Shown one piece after another: positions 40,800 through 49,162 of a stretch of DNA of 64,000 bases. Numbering within the stretch: position 1 is the first letter of the stretch; each line of letters opens with the position of its first letter. The DNA is from Streptomyces sp. NBC_01689 (GTDB lineage Bacteria; Actinomycetota; Actinomycetes; Streptomycetales; Streptomycetaceae): the NCBI RefSeq assembly GCF_036250675.1, contig NZ_CP109592.1:1798001-1862000 (forward strand), in the 5' to 3' direction. The notes below the pieces were generated by a model that worked only from the letters and a program-made list of their open reading frames with translations, did no database searches and was not told the origin of the DNA. The position numbers were made by a program, and so were the translations under genes.

Positions 40800-40833
40800 C
40801 CGCCCGCCGGCTCGGACCCGTTCCGGCGGGCGG
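40800..40833. terminator. Hairpin between the ECF41 and cupin genes
   Basis: CCGCCCGCCGG (40800-40810) and CCGGCGGGCGG (40823-40833) pair perfectly with a 12-base loop. It lies between convergent stops (40601 and 40963). Otherwise the 361-bp gap shows a weaker CCGGTCC/GGACCGG repeat at 40724-40743 and no gene. Confidence 0.55.
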
Positions 40834-40962
40834 TCGGCATCCTGCGGCCCATGGCCAGGCGGGCGCAGGTCAGGAGGCCATGAGCGGCAGCACGGCGAGT
40901 CATCCAGCCCCTCGCGATCATGCCGGCCGCGTGCGGAAGCCGCTCGGAGGCGGCCCGCCGGG

Positions 40963-41427
40963 TCAGACGCCGGGGCGCGGCGCGCGCAGAGGGGCGCGCT
41001 GGGCGAGTTCCTCCTCGTCGACGAGTTCGAGCATGGGCCTGCCCGGTGCGCAGAGCATCGTCACCACGAAGCGCGTGCGGGCGTCGGCCAGCGCGTTGCC
41101 GTCCTGGTAGTGGATGACGTCGCCGCCCGGTTCCCAGAACGTACCGCCGGCCTCGATCACGCGCTCGGGCTCGCCTTCGAGCTCGAAGCGGACCGCGCCC
41201 TCCACGACGTACCCGAACGCGGGGCCCGAGTGACGGTGCGGAGGGGTTCCCGGGTCGCCGGGCTCCCATGCGACGTGGATCGTCATCGCCGAGGCACCCT
41301 CGGGGACGGTGATCGGCGAGGCGTCCTGAAGCATCTTCGCCGCCCGCGTCCAGCTCGGCCCGTCCTCGCCGTTCCCGTGGCCGCCGTGCCCATGACCGTG
41401 ACCGTGCGCTGAGTCCTTGTCCGACAC
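40963..41427 (-). CDS. Cupin-domain protein
   Basis: A 154-aa protein. A His/Gly-rich N-terminus (SDKDSAHGHGHGHGGHG) may bind metal. The cupin core has TIHVAWEPGDPGTPPHRHSGPAFGYVVEG (HxH metal site) and GGTFWEPGGDVIHYQDGN (second motif His). GTG 41427 follows GGAAGG by 9 bases. An ECF41-type promoter lies about 100 bases upstream, divergent to that of the NmrA-like gene. Its first residues, SDKDSAH, closely resemble those of the VOC protein at 43604 in the same putative regulon. Enzymatic role unknown. Confidence 0.85.
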   Translation of the reverse strand: MSDKDSAHGHGHGHGGHGNGEDGPSWTRAAKMLQDASPITVPEGASAMTIHVAWEPGDPGTPPHRHSGPAFGYVVEGAVRFELEGEPERVIEAGGTFWEPGGDVIHYQDGNALADARTRFVVTMLCAPGRPMLELVDEEELAQRAPLRAPRPGV

Positions 41428-41527
41428 TGTGCCGCACCTTCCGTAGATCATCCGGGTGGCCATGGGCGCCCCACGTCCGACGGACCCGAGGTCACGTCCC
41501 CGGCTCCCATGGCCGTCTGCCCGTGAT

Positions 41528-41554
41528 GACCGGGGAACCCATGGATCTGTGACA
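41528..41554 (-). promoter_or_regulatory. ECF41-type promoter 6 (cupin gene)
   Basis: Minus strand: TGTCACA (41554-41548), 16 bases, GGTC (41531-41528) continuing ATCA. The GTG of the cupin gene is about 100 bases downstream. Confidence 0.7.
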
Positions 41555-41666
41555 CGGAGGACGTCTCGTCGTTCCCGGGCCCGCGGGGCCGCGTCCCGTC
41601 CGGCGGCGCCATGGCATCCCCGCGCCGATCCCCACGTCACGCCCGCGGCCCTCGCCACGGGGGCGG

Positions 41667-41693
41667 TGTCACACGGCCCGCCGCTGCCCTGTC
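41667..41693 (+). promoter_or_regulatory. ECF41-type promoter 7 (NmrA-DUF427 operon)
   Basis: TGTCACA (41667-41673), 16 bases, TGTC (41690-41693), 111 bases upstream of the NmrA-like ATG. It is divergent to promoter 6. Confidence 0.6.
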
Positions 41694-41804
41694 TGTGCAA
41701 GTACAGACCCGGCCGCACCGTGCGGACGAGAGCCCCCTCGACGGGGGACCACGTCGGCTTCCGCCGCGCACCGCACAGCGGCACCCATCCGAGAGGACCC
41801 CATC

Positions 41805-42551
41805 ATGAAGGTTGTAGTCATCGGCGGAACCGGACTCATCGGATCGAAACTGGTGAGCAAGCTCGCCGGGCACGGCCACGAGGCGGTGCCCGCTTCCCCC
41901 GGCAGCGGGGTGAACACACTGACGGGCGAGGGCGTGGCCGAGGTCCTGCGGGGGGCCCAGGTGGTCGTGGACGTCTCCAACTCCCCCTCGTTCGCGGACG
42001 ACGACGTCATGGCGTTCTTCCGCACCTCGACCACGAACCTCCTCAGGGCCGGGCAGGAGGCGGGTGTGACCCACCATGTCGCGCTCTCCGTGGTCGGTAC
42101 CGAACGCCTGCAGGAGAGCGGCTACTTCCGCGCCAAGCAGGTGCAGGAGGATCTGATCAAGGCGTCGGGGATTCCCTACTCCCTCGTGCACGCCACGCAG
42201 TTCTTCGAGTTCATGAAGGGCATCGCGGAGTCGGCCACCCAGGGTGACACCGTGCGTCTCGCCCCCGTCGGGATCCGGCCGGTGTACTCCGACGACGTCG
42301 CCGCCGCCGTGGGTGTCACCGCCGTCGGCGCCCCCGTCCACGGCGTGGTCGAGGTCGCGGGGCCCGACACGTTCCAGCTCGACGAGCTGATCGCCGGGAG
42401 TCTCGCCGCCGGGAACGACCCGCGCACGGTCGTGGCGGACCCGAAGGCCCCTTACTTCGGTGCCCAGTTGCGGGAGACCACCCTGCTCCCCGGCCCCGAC
42501 GTCCGCGTCGGGGCGGTGCGGTTCGCCGACTGGGCCGCCCGGCAGCGGTAG
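41805..42551 (+). CDS. NmrA-like NAD(P)-binding epimerase/reductase
   Basis: A 248-aa atypical SDR with VVVIGGTGLIGSKLVSKL (dinucleotide motif), VVDVSNSPSFAD, HVALSVVGTERLQESGYFRAKQVQEDLI (YxxxK), YSLVHATQFFEFM and VEVAGPDTFQLDELI. It closely parallels the gene at 30839-31588, which has the same promoter type; the two are probably paralogues acting on related substrates. GAGAGGA lies 6 bases before the ATG. A DUF427 gene follows after 55 bases. Confidence 0.9.
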   Translation: MKVVVIGGTGLIGSKLVSKLAGHGHEAVPASPGSGVNTLTGEGVAEVLRGAQVVVDVSNSPSFADDDVMAFFRTSTTNLLRAGQEAGVTHHVALSVVGTERLQESGYFRAKQVQEDLIKASGIPYSLVHATQFFEFMKGIAESATQGDTVRLAPVGIRPVYSDDVAAAVGVTAVGAPVHGVVEVAGPDTFQLDELIAGSLAAGNDPRTVVADPKAPYFGAQLRETTLLPGPDVRVGAVRFADWAARQR

Positions 42552-42606
42552 TGGTGCTCCGCCCGGCACCGAGAGCTCGTGTCACGACCGAACCGAGGAG
42601 AACCCG

Positions 42607-43377
42607 ATGACCGAAGAGAGCGTGTTGCACCCACGGCTGATCGCGCCGGTCGGACACGTGGAGCCCGTACCACGGCGTATCCGCGGGCTGATCGGCGGCC
42701 GCACCGTCTTCGACACCCGGCGCGCGCTGTACGTGTGGGAGTGGCTCGCCTACCCGCAGTTCAGCATCCCCGTCGAGGACCTGGCCGAGGGGGTGCTGAC
42801 GGACGACGGCCATGTCGAGGTGCTCGGCGCCGGGCCCGCGCGCCGCCATTCCCTGCGCGTGGGGTCCGAGGTCCGCCACGGCGCGGCGTGGGTCTGGGAC
42901 AAGGACGCCCCGGAGCCCCTGCGCGGCACCGTCCGCTTCGAATGGAAGGCGCTGGACTCCTGGTTCGAGGAGGACGAACCGGTCTTCGTCCACCCGCGAA
43001 GCCCCTACTCCCGGGTGGACGCCCTGCGTTCGTCGAGCGGGGTTCGCGTGGAGCTGGACGGCGTCGTGCTGGCGGACGCGCCGAACTGCGTGAAGCTGTT
43101 CGAGACCGGTCTGCCGACCCGGTACTACCTCGACCGCGAACACGTCGACTGGACCCTGCTGCGCCGCTCCGACACGGTGACGCACTGCCCGTACAAGGGA
43201 ACGACCAGCAGTTACTGGTCGTTCGACAGCGACGTGTCCACCCACGACGACATCGCCTGGATGTACGACTTCCCCACCATTCAGGCCAACCGCATCGCGG
43301 GCATGACGGCGTTCTACAACGAACACGTCGACCTGTTCGTCGACGGCACCCGGCTGCCTCGCCCCGACGGGCTCTAG
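42607..43377 (+). CDS. DUF427-domain protein
   Basis: A 256-aa protein with a C-terminal DUF427 domain: VRVELDGVVLADAPNCVKLFETGLPTRYYLDREHVDW, then HCPYKGTTSSYWSFDSDVSTHDDIAWMYDFP, the typical CPYKG...W motif. The N-terminal half (RRIRGLIGGRTVFDTRRALYVWEWLAYPQFSIP) is a related, weaker copy. The domain forms a small beta-barrel of unknown function, often near oxidoreductases. GAGGAGAA lies 6 bases before ATG 42607. It is likely in one operon with the NmrA-like gene. Confidence 0.88.
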   Translation: MTEESVLHPRLIAPVGHVEPVPRRIRGLIGGRTVFDTRRALYVWEWLAYPQFSIPVEDLAEGVLTDDGHVEVLGAGPARRHSLRVGSEVRHGAAWVWDKDAPEPLRGTVRFEWKALDSWFEEDEPVFVHPRSPYSRVDALRSSSGVRVELDGVVLADAPNCVKLFETGLPTRYYLDREHVDWTLLRRSDTVTHCPYKGTTSSYWSFDSDVSTHDDIAWMYDFPTIQANRIAGMTAFYNEHVDLFVDGTRLPRPDGL

Positions 43378-43484
43378 AGGCAGTCGTGTCGGAGCGGGAC
43401 CCGTTCGGAGATCCGGCCGGACGGGTCCCGTTCCGGCGCGGTCGTCCGGTGGGACGGGCCCTTCCCCCGACCGGGCGGCGCACC

Positions 43485-43511
43485 TGTCACAGCTCGCCGG
43501 TGCACCCGGTC
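43485..43511 (+). promoter_or_regulatory. ECF41-type promoter 8 (VOC gene)
   Basis: TGTCACA (43485-43491), 16 bases, GGTC (43508-43511) continuing ATCG, 92 bases upstream of the VOC gene start. Confidence 0.7.
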
Positions 43512-43603
43512 ATCGTGGGGAGACGGGCCGCGACGCGCGACCGCACCGACGTGGTGGCGCGATCGCCCCGTGACGTGAGGGACCTACGGGAAGGTACGAG
43601 ACG

Positions 43604-44182
43604 GTGTCGGACAGGGATTCAGCGCACACGGACGGGAACGGCGGCGGTGCGGGGACGGAGCGGCGGGCGGGGAGCGGTGAAGGGACCGCCGGGCACGGCA
43701 CGGCTCCGCGGCCCGGGGACGCGGGACCGACGACCGCTCACGGCGATCTCCCCGTGCCCGAACACGGCCTTCTCCTCACGTACTTCCTGACGGTGACCGA
43801 CGTAGCGGTCTCGCGACGCTTCTACGCCGACGTCTTCGGCGGCGAGGTCGTGATGGAGGAGAATCCGGCGATCGTCAAGGTGGCCAACAGCTGGCTCATC
43901 ATGAATCCCGGCGGCGGACCCACGCCGGACAAGCCGGACGTCACCCTGGAGGTGCCGCGGACGACGGAGCGCGTGTCCAGCTTCCTGAACGTGCGCGTGG
44001 CCGACATGGCGGCGTTCCACGCGCACGCCGTCGCGAAGGGCGCGCGTTTCCTGACCGAGCCCCTCGACCGGGCGTCCGAGGTCCGCTGCTACCTGCGCGA
44101 CCCCGACGGCCATCTCATCGAGGTCGGCCAGTCCACCGGTCTGCTCCGGGGAGTCCTGGCCGCTCCCTCCGACGCGTCCTGA
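43604..44182 (+). CDS. VOC (glyoxalase/bleomycin-resistance) superfamily protein
   Basis: A 192-aa protein with a disordered Gly/Thr-rich N-terminus of about 48 residues, then a VOC domain: LTYFLTVTDVAVSRRFYADVFGGEVVMEE, VSSFLNVRVADMAAFHAHAVAKGARFL and CYLRDPDGHLIEVGQSTG (final metal-site Glu). GTG 43604 follows GGAAGG. The first residues, SDRDSAH, nearly match those of the cupin protein at 40963. It is preceded by an ECF41-type promoter. Confidence 0.85.
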   Translation: MSDRDSAHTDGNGGGAGTERRAGSGEGTAGHGTAPRPGDAGPTTAHGDLPVPEHGLLLTYFLTVTDVAVSRRFYADVFGGEVVMEENPAIVKVANSWLIMNPGGGPTPDKPDVTLEVPRTTERVSSFLNVRVADMAAFHAHAVAKGARFLTEPLDRASEVRCYLRDPDGHLIEVGQSTGLLRGVLAAPSDAS

Positions 44183-44204
44183 GGGGGAGGGCCCGCTCGG
44201 TCCC

Positions 44205-45215
44205 TCACCCGGCCCGGTGCCGGACGCGGACGACGAGTTTGCCGGTGGCGCGGTCGTTCTCCATGTCGTCGTGGGCCTGCCGCACCTGCTCCAGCCCGTC
44301 GTAGACACGGTCCACGGGGAAGGAGAGCCGCCCGGCCGCGACCGCGTCGAGGATCTCCTGGAGCACCTCCCGGGGCAGGTCGGCGGCGTCGCCGAAGTAG
44401 CCCGCCAGCCGCACCCCCCTCGGCAGGTACTCGTTCGGTGAGAAGTCCTTCACCGTCCACTGGTTGGAGAGGCTGCCGCCGAAGCAGGCCGTGCCGTGCA
44501 CGCGCACCGCGCGCAGGGTGTCGGGCAGGGTCGGTGTGCCGACGAGATCGAGGGCGGCGTCGACCCCGTCCGGGTACAGCTCGCGTACGGCGGGGGCGAT
44601 CTCACCGGTGTCGAGCACCGGGTGGTCGACACCGTGCCGCTTCAGTGAGTCCAGGCGGTCGGCCCGCCGGGTGGTGGACAGCACCGTGGCGCCACGCCAT
44701 CGGGCCAGCGAGGCGGCCGCCAGGCCCACCGAGGAGGTCCCGCCGCGGATGAGCACCGTCTGACCGGCCCTCAGGTCGAGGCCGACGGTGAGCGAGCCGT
44801 GGGCGGTCTGCACCATCTCCGGCAGGGCACCCAACACCTCCCAGTCCAGGGTGGTGTCGACGGGGATGACCTGGGACAGCGGTACGGACGTGTACTCGGC
44901 GTAGCCGCCGTCGTAGGTGCGTCCCATGTCTCCCATCATCGCGACGACCTTCTGCCCCACGGCCGGCCCGCTGCCGTCCGGGGCGGCGTCGACGGTGCCG
45001 ACCGCCTCGATGCCCGGGACCCGGGGAAATCCGACGCCCACGCTCAGGCCCAGCCGGAGCTTCAGCTCCGAGCGGTTGAGACCGAACGCCTCGACCCGGA
45101 TGCGTACCCAGCCGTCCTTCCTCGGTGGCAGCGGGAGGGTGGTCAGCCGCAGGTTGGACACGGGGCCGGGAGCGGAGAGCCGCACGGCGCGCATGGTGGT
45201 CGGCGAGGACGTCAC
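44205..45215 (-). CDS. Zinc-type alcohol dehydrogenase / quinone oxidoreductase family (MDR)
   Basis: A 336-aa medium-chain dehydrogenase/reductase. VSNLRLTTLPLPP and VRIRVEAFGLNRSELKLRLG form the GroES-like part, FPRVPGIEAVGTVDAAPD the ligand loop, and VLIRGGTSSVGLAAASLARWRGATVLSTTRR the nucleotide fold (Gly-rich GGTSSVG). The catalytic Cys/His pattern for zinc is absent, so it is more like a zinc-independent NADPH:quinone or enoyl reductase. GTG 45215 has GAAGAAGG upstream; an ATG seven codons later is an alternative. Confidence 0.88.
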   Translation of the reverse strand: MTSSPTTMRAVRLSAPGPVSNLRLTTLPLPPRKDGWVRIRVEAFGLNRSELKLRLGLSVGVGFPRVPGIEAVGTVDAAPDGSGPAVGQKVVAMMGDMGRTYDGGYAEYTSVPLSQVIPVDTTLDWEVLGALPEMVQTAHGSLTVGLDLRAGQTVLIRGGTSSVGLAAASLARWRGATVLSTTRRADRLDSLKRHGVDHPVLDTGEIAPAVRELYPDGVDAALDLVGTPTLPDTLRAVRVHGTACFGGSLSNQWTVKDFSPNEYLPRGVRLAGYFGDAADLPREVLQEILDAVAAGRLSFPVDRVYDGLEQVRQAHDDMENDRATGKLVVRVRHRAG

Positions 45216-45258
45216 GGGCCTGCCTTCTTCCCTGGGTAGGAGAGCCGGACGGCGGTGC

Positions 45259-46557
45259 TCAACGTACGGCGGGCCCGCGTTCATTCCCAACTCGCTTGCC
45301 CTGCTGTTCCGTTGACGCCCGCGGGTGCACCGCGCCGGCGACCGCGGGCCCGCTCTCGCCCCGGCCGCGGACGTGCGCGGCCTGCGCGACGAGGACGACT
45401 CCCGCGAGCAGTACGAAGCCGGCTCCGCCAACCACCACGCCGGTCCACCCGAACGCGGAGAACATCACTCCGGCGACGGCCGACCCGACGGCGCCGCCCG
45501 CGAACACCGCGAAGATGTAGACGGTGTTGAGGCGGGCCCTGATCTCCGGCGGTGCGGCGAAGATGCGTGCCTGGTTGGCGATCTGACCGCTGGTGGTCCC
45601 GTAACCGAGCAGGTTGCAGCCGACGGCGAGGGCGATCAGCGACTGGCCGGTGGCTCCGAACAGGGCGAAGGCGAGCAGGACCGACGCGAGGGACAGGGCG
45701 TTGACCCTGCGCGCGCCCCAGCGGTCGGCCAGGCGTCCCGAGTAGCGGGCGGCCAGCGCTCCGGGGACGCTGAACAGCCCGAAGAGGCCGATCACCGCGG
45801 GTCCGAGTGCGATCGGGGCGGCGGTGAGATGGAAGGCGAGCGACGACCAGAACGCGGAGAAGGCGGCGAAGACCGTCGCCCCCAGCGCGGCCGAGAGGCG
45901 CAGCGGCGCGTGTTCGGCGATCAGCCCGGGGAGCGAGGCCAGCAGGCGGGGATAGCTCTGTCGCGGTCCGCGCCGGACGGGCGGGTCGGCGGGCATGTAG
46001 CGCGGGAGGACCAGGAGCAGGGCGCCGGTGGCCACGGCGGCCACGACGAAGCCGGCCCGCCAGGTTCCGGTGGCTTCGGCGATCAGCCCGGCGGCCGTAC
46101 GGGAGAGCAGGGCTCCCATCGTCAGGCCGGTCCCCACGGCTCCGAGGACGCGGCCGGCGTGGCCCGGAGTCGCCATGGAGACGATGGTCGGCATGATGAC
46201 CTGCGGGAGCACGGTACTGGCGGAGAGCACCAGGGTGGCCATGCTCAGCAGGGCCACCGAGGGGGCCGCGGCACCGGCGAGGAGAGCCACGGCGGTGACG
46301 GCCAGCAGCACGGTCGACAGACGGCGCAGCCGTACGCCGTCGGCGAGCGGCACGATGGCGATGATGCCCAACGCTTAGCCGATCTGCCCGGTCGTGGCCA
46401 CCAGTGCGGCGGTCGAGGCCGAGGTGTGGAAGCCGCGGGCGATCTCGTCCAGGAGCGGCTGGGTGAAATAGATGTTGGACACGGTGATGGCCGTCGCCGT
46501 CGCGAAGACGGGGATGGTGCCCCGCTTCACGCCCGGACGGGTGACTGCGCTGGTCAT
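45259..46557 (-). pseudogene. MFS transporter gene with an in-frame TAA
   Basis: From ATG 46557 the frame reads a normal MFS start (IPVFATATAITVSNIYFTQPLLDEI, ALVATTGQIG), then TAA at 46375-46377. It continues immediately in the same frame with ALGIIAIVPLADGVRLRRL and the remaining helices to a stop at 45259. Family members have Tyr at the stop (GQIGYALG), so one base change (TAC or TAT to TAA) explains it. The rest is intact, about 430 codons, including the loop RYSGRLADRWGARRV. It is either a recent inactivation or a sequence error. The intact protein would be a 12-helix drug or metabolite exporter. Confidence 0.85.
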
Positions 46558-46605
46558 GGGATCGGTCCTCAGGTGCGGGATGCGAGCGACTCGGTCTCCA
46601 CGTCA

Positions 46606-46656
46606 TTGTGGATGATGTAAGACATCCACAAATCAGGATTACCTCAGTCATCCTGA
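46606..46656. promoter_or_regulatory. Two adjacent inverted repeats upstream of the MFS gene
   Basis: TTGTGGATG/CATCCACAA (46606-46614 with 46623-46631, 8-bp spacer) and TCAGGAT/ATCCTGA (46633-46639 with 46650-46656, 10-bp spacer) lie in an A/T-rich segment 49-99 bases upstream of the start. They are probable operators. No regulator gene is adjacent, so it may be encoded elsewhere or lost. Confidence 0.55.
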
Positions 46657-47193
46657 AAGTCAACCGCGGGCCTCTCGGGAGGCCCGTCGGGAAGCTCCTG
46701 CCATGGACAGGACCGCCGGTCGGTCGATTACGGAGCCGGACGCGCACTCGGCGGGCACTCGCGAACGCTTCCCCTCACGCGGCCGGGCGGCCGCACGAGC
46801 CCGTCACGCCGGAACGTGGCCACCGGTACGCCACGGTGTCGCACCAGGGCACGGGAAAGAGCACCGCGGGCGCGAGAGGGCACGGAACACCCGCCCGGAG
46901 AAAGGCACTTGGCGGCGCAGCGAGGTCCGGGACATGCGAAACGGTCCCCTCCGCGGCTTCGGACCGGGGCGATGACGGCCGGCGGACGGAACGCGCGCGA
47001 CGGTGGGGGTTGCGCACGACAGCGGGAGCGCGCGCGACGGCCGGAACGCGTACGACGGTCGGGGGGGCGCGTCACGTCGCCCGGCCGCTCAGCCCGGCCG
47101 CTCAGCCCGGCCGCTCGGTCCGGCCACTCAGCCGGGCCGCTCAGCCGGGCCGCTCAGGCGGCCCGGGTCAGCGGGGAGAGCCGGCGGGGAACG
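46657..47193. other. Intergenic stretch with tandem repeats, no gene
   Basis: No frame here has family features. The right part (47081-47172) is a 13-bp tandem repeat and the centre is rich in GCGCGACGG-type fragments. It probably contains only 3' flank of the GlxA gene. Confidence 0.4.
47081..47172 (+). repeat. 13-bp tandem repeat
   Basis: About seven copies of a CCCGGCCGCTCAG unit with substitutions run up to the 3' end of the GlxA gene. Likely a variable-number repeat. Confidence 0.6.
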
Positions 47194-48141
47194 TCAGCGG
47201 GCCGCGTGGAACGTACGCCGGTAGGCCTGCGGCGAGACGCCGATCGCCGCGTGCAGATGCTGGCGCAGGGACGTGCCCGTCGCGAAGCCGACCTCGCCCG
47301 CGATCTGGTCGACCGAGAGTTCGCTGGACTCCAGAAGGTGGCGGGCGCGGGTGACGCGCTGCTGGATGAGCCAGCGGCCGGGGCTCAGTCCCACCTCGTC
47401 GTGGAACCGCCGGGCGAAGGTCCGCAGGCTCATCCGGGCGTGGCCCGCGAGGTCGGCCAGGGTCAGCGGGTCACCCAGACGGGCCAGTGCCCACACCCGG
47501 GTCGCGGCCGTACTGGTCGCCACGGGATCGGGAACGGGCCGCTCGATGTACTGGGCCTGACCGCCGTCACGCCAGGGCGGCACCACACAGCGCCGCGCCA
47601 CGCTGTTGGCCAGTTCGCTGCCGTGGTCCTTGCGCAGGATGTGCAGGCAGATGTCGACCCCGGAGGCGGCACCGGCGGAGGTGAGGACCGTGCCGTCGTC
47701 CACGAAGAGCACGTCCGGGTCCAGGTCCACGCCGGGGTACGCACGGCGGAACTCGTCGGCGAGCTGCCAGTGCGTGGTGGCCCGCCGTCCCTCCAGCAGC
47801 CCGGCCGCGGCCAGCACGAACGCGCCGGTGCAGATGGAGACGAGCCGGGTGCCCGGCCGGATGAGCGCGAGTGCCGCGGCGACCTCGTCGGGCAGCTCCT
47901 CGGTCACGCTCGACGGCGTGATGGCCGGGATCACCACCGTGTCCGCGGTGCGCAGGACCTCGGGACCGTGCTCGACGGTGATCGAGAAGTCCGCGTTGCT
48001 GCGGACCGGCCCGCCGTCGACGGTGCAGGTCAGCACCTCGTACCGGTCGTCGGCCGCACCGAGGATCCGGCTGGGGATGCCGAGCTCGAAGGGGTAGACA
48101 CCGTCGAGCGCCAGCACGACCACTCTCTCCGCACGCCGCAT
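47194..48141 (-). CDS. GlxA-family transcriptional regulator (DJ-1/PfpI + AraC HTH)
   Basis: A 315-aa regulator. The N-terminal DJ-1/PfpI-like domain has VVVLALDGVYPFELGIPSRI, LVSICTGAFVLAAAGLLEGRRATTHW (nucleophile-elbow ICTGAF) and LTSAGAASGVDICLHIL. The C-terminal AraC HTH has LADLAGHARMSLRTFARRFHDEVGLSPGRWLIQQR and VGFATGTSLRQHLHAAIGVSPQAYRRTF. It is divergent from an oxidoreductase gene, with TGGCA half-sites between them, so it likely controls that gene. It is similar in architecture to the C-terminal half of the fusion at 31897. Confidence 0.92.
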   Translation of the reverse strand: MRRAERVVVLALDGVYPFELGIPSRILGAADDRYEVLTCTVDGGPVRSNADFSITVEHGPEVLRTADTVVIPAITPSSVTEELPDEVAAALALIRPGTRLVSICTGAFVLAAAGLLEGRRATTHWQLADEFRRAYPGVDLDPDVLFVDDGTVLTSAGAASGVDICLHILRKDHGSELANSVARRCVVPPWRDGGQAQYIERPVPDPVATSTAATRVWALARLGDPLTLADLAGHARMSLRTFARRFHDEVGLSPGRWLIQQRVTRARHLLESSELSVDQIAGEVGFATGTSLRQHLHAAIGVSPQAYRRTFHAAR

Positions 48142-48175
48142 GGCACGATCCTATCGGAGATTGGCAATCGTGCCA
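48141..48175. promoter_or_regulatory. GlxA operator in the divergent promoter
   Basis: TGGCACGAT (48141-48149) and ATCGTGCCA (48167-48175) are exact inverted repeats. Inside lies TGGCA-ATCG-TGCCA (48162-48175), giving three TGGCA-type half-sites in the 70-bp gap between the GlxA start (48141) and the oxidoreductase start (48212). Confidence 0.65.
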
Positions 48176-48211
48176 TTTCACGGAGCTTCCGATCCGGGCA
48201 GGGTGGAAGCC

Positions 48212-49162
48212 ATGAGTGACAAGAACACGATGCGCGCGATCAGTCAGGACGTTCTCGGCGACCCCGGGGTCCTCAAGGAAGTGGAGATGGAGCGCCCGGT
48301 TCCCGGGCCCAGCGAGGTGTTGGTGAGGGTGCGGGCGGCCGGGGTCAACCCGACCGACTGGAAGCACCGGGCGACGGGCGCGTTCCTCGGCCGGCCGCCT
48401 TTCGTCCTGGGCTGGGACGTGTCCGGCGTGGTCGAGGCCGTCGGTATCGGCGTGACCGTTCACGCGCCGGGCGACGAGGTCTTCGGCATGCTGCCCTATC
48501 CGTTCGGCCACGGCTCGCACGCCGAGTACGTGACCGCTCCGGCGCGTTCCTTCGCGCGCAAGCCGGCCGGCCTCGACCACACGGAGGCCGGCGCCCTGCC
48601 GCTGGTCTCGCTCACCGCATGGCAGGCACTGGTCGACACGGCCGACGTACAGCCGGGTCAGCGCGTTCTGATCCACGCGGCGGCCGGCGGGGTCGGGCAC
48701 GTGGCGGTACAGATCGCCAAGGCACGCGGCGCGTACGTGATCGGCACCGCGAGCGCGGGCAAGCACGACTACCTGCGCAAGCTGGGCGCGGACGAGCTGA
48801 TCGACTACCGGGAGACCGACTTCACCGAGGCTGTCCGCGACGTCGACGTGGTCCTCGACACGATCGGCGACGACAACACCTTCCGGTCGCTGCGCGTACT
48901 GCGCAAGGGCGGGATCGTGGTGTCGATCCTGCCGATGGGCCCCGAGGAGCTGTACGAGGAAGCCGCGCGGCTGGGCGTACGGGCGGCGCGGATGCTCGTG
49001 GAGGCCGATCAGGCGAGCATGCGGGCGGTCGCGGACCTCGTCGACGAGGGCCTGCTGCGCCCGACGATCGCCGGCACGTTCCCCCTGGCCGACGCCGCCG
49101 AGGCGCACGCACTCGGAGAGACCGGCCGGACCGTGGGCAAGCTGGTGCTGGTGGTCGACTGA
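48212..49162 (+). CDS. NADP-dependent quinone oxidoreductase (MDR family)
   Basis: A 316-aa zinc-independent MDR: VLVRVRAAGVNPTDWKHR, PFVLGWDVSGVVEAVG, VLIHAAAGGVGHVAVQIAKARGAYVIGTAS (AAxGGVG dinucleotide motif) and LGADELIDYRETDF. It is like NADPH:quinone reductases and Zn-free enone reductases. ATG 48212 has GGTGGAAG upstream. It is divergent from a GlxA regulator that probably controls it in response to reactive electrophiles or quinones (inferred). Confidence 0.9.
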   Translation: MSDKNTMRAISQDVLGDPGVLKEVEMERPVPGPSEVLVRVRAAGVNPTDWKHRATGAFLGRPPFVLGWDVSGVVEAVGIGVTVHAPGDEVFGMLPYPFGHGSHAEYVTAPARSFARKPAGLDHTEAGALPLVSLTAWQALVDTADVQPGQRVLIHAAAGGVGHVAVQIAKARGAYVIGTASAGKHDYLRKLGADELIDYRETDFTEAVRDVDVVLDTIGDDNTFRSLRVLRKGGIVVSILPMGPEELYEEAARLGVRAARMLVEADQASMRAVADLVDEGLLRPTIAGTFPLADAAEAHALGETGRTVGKLVLVVD

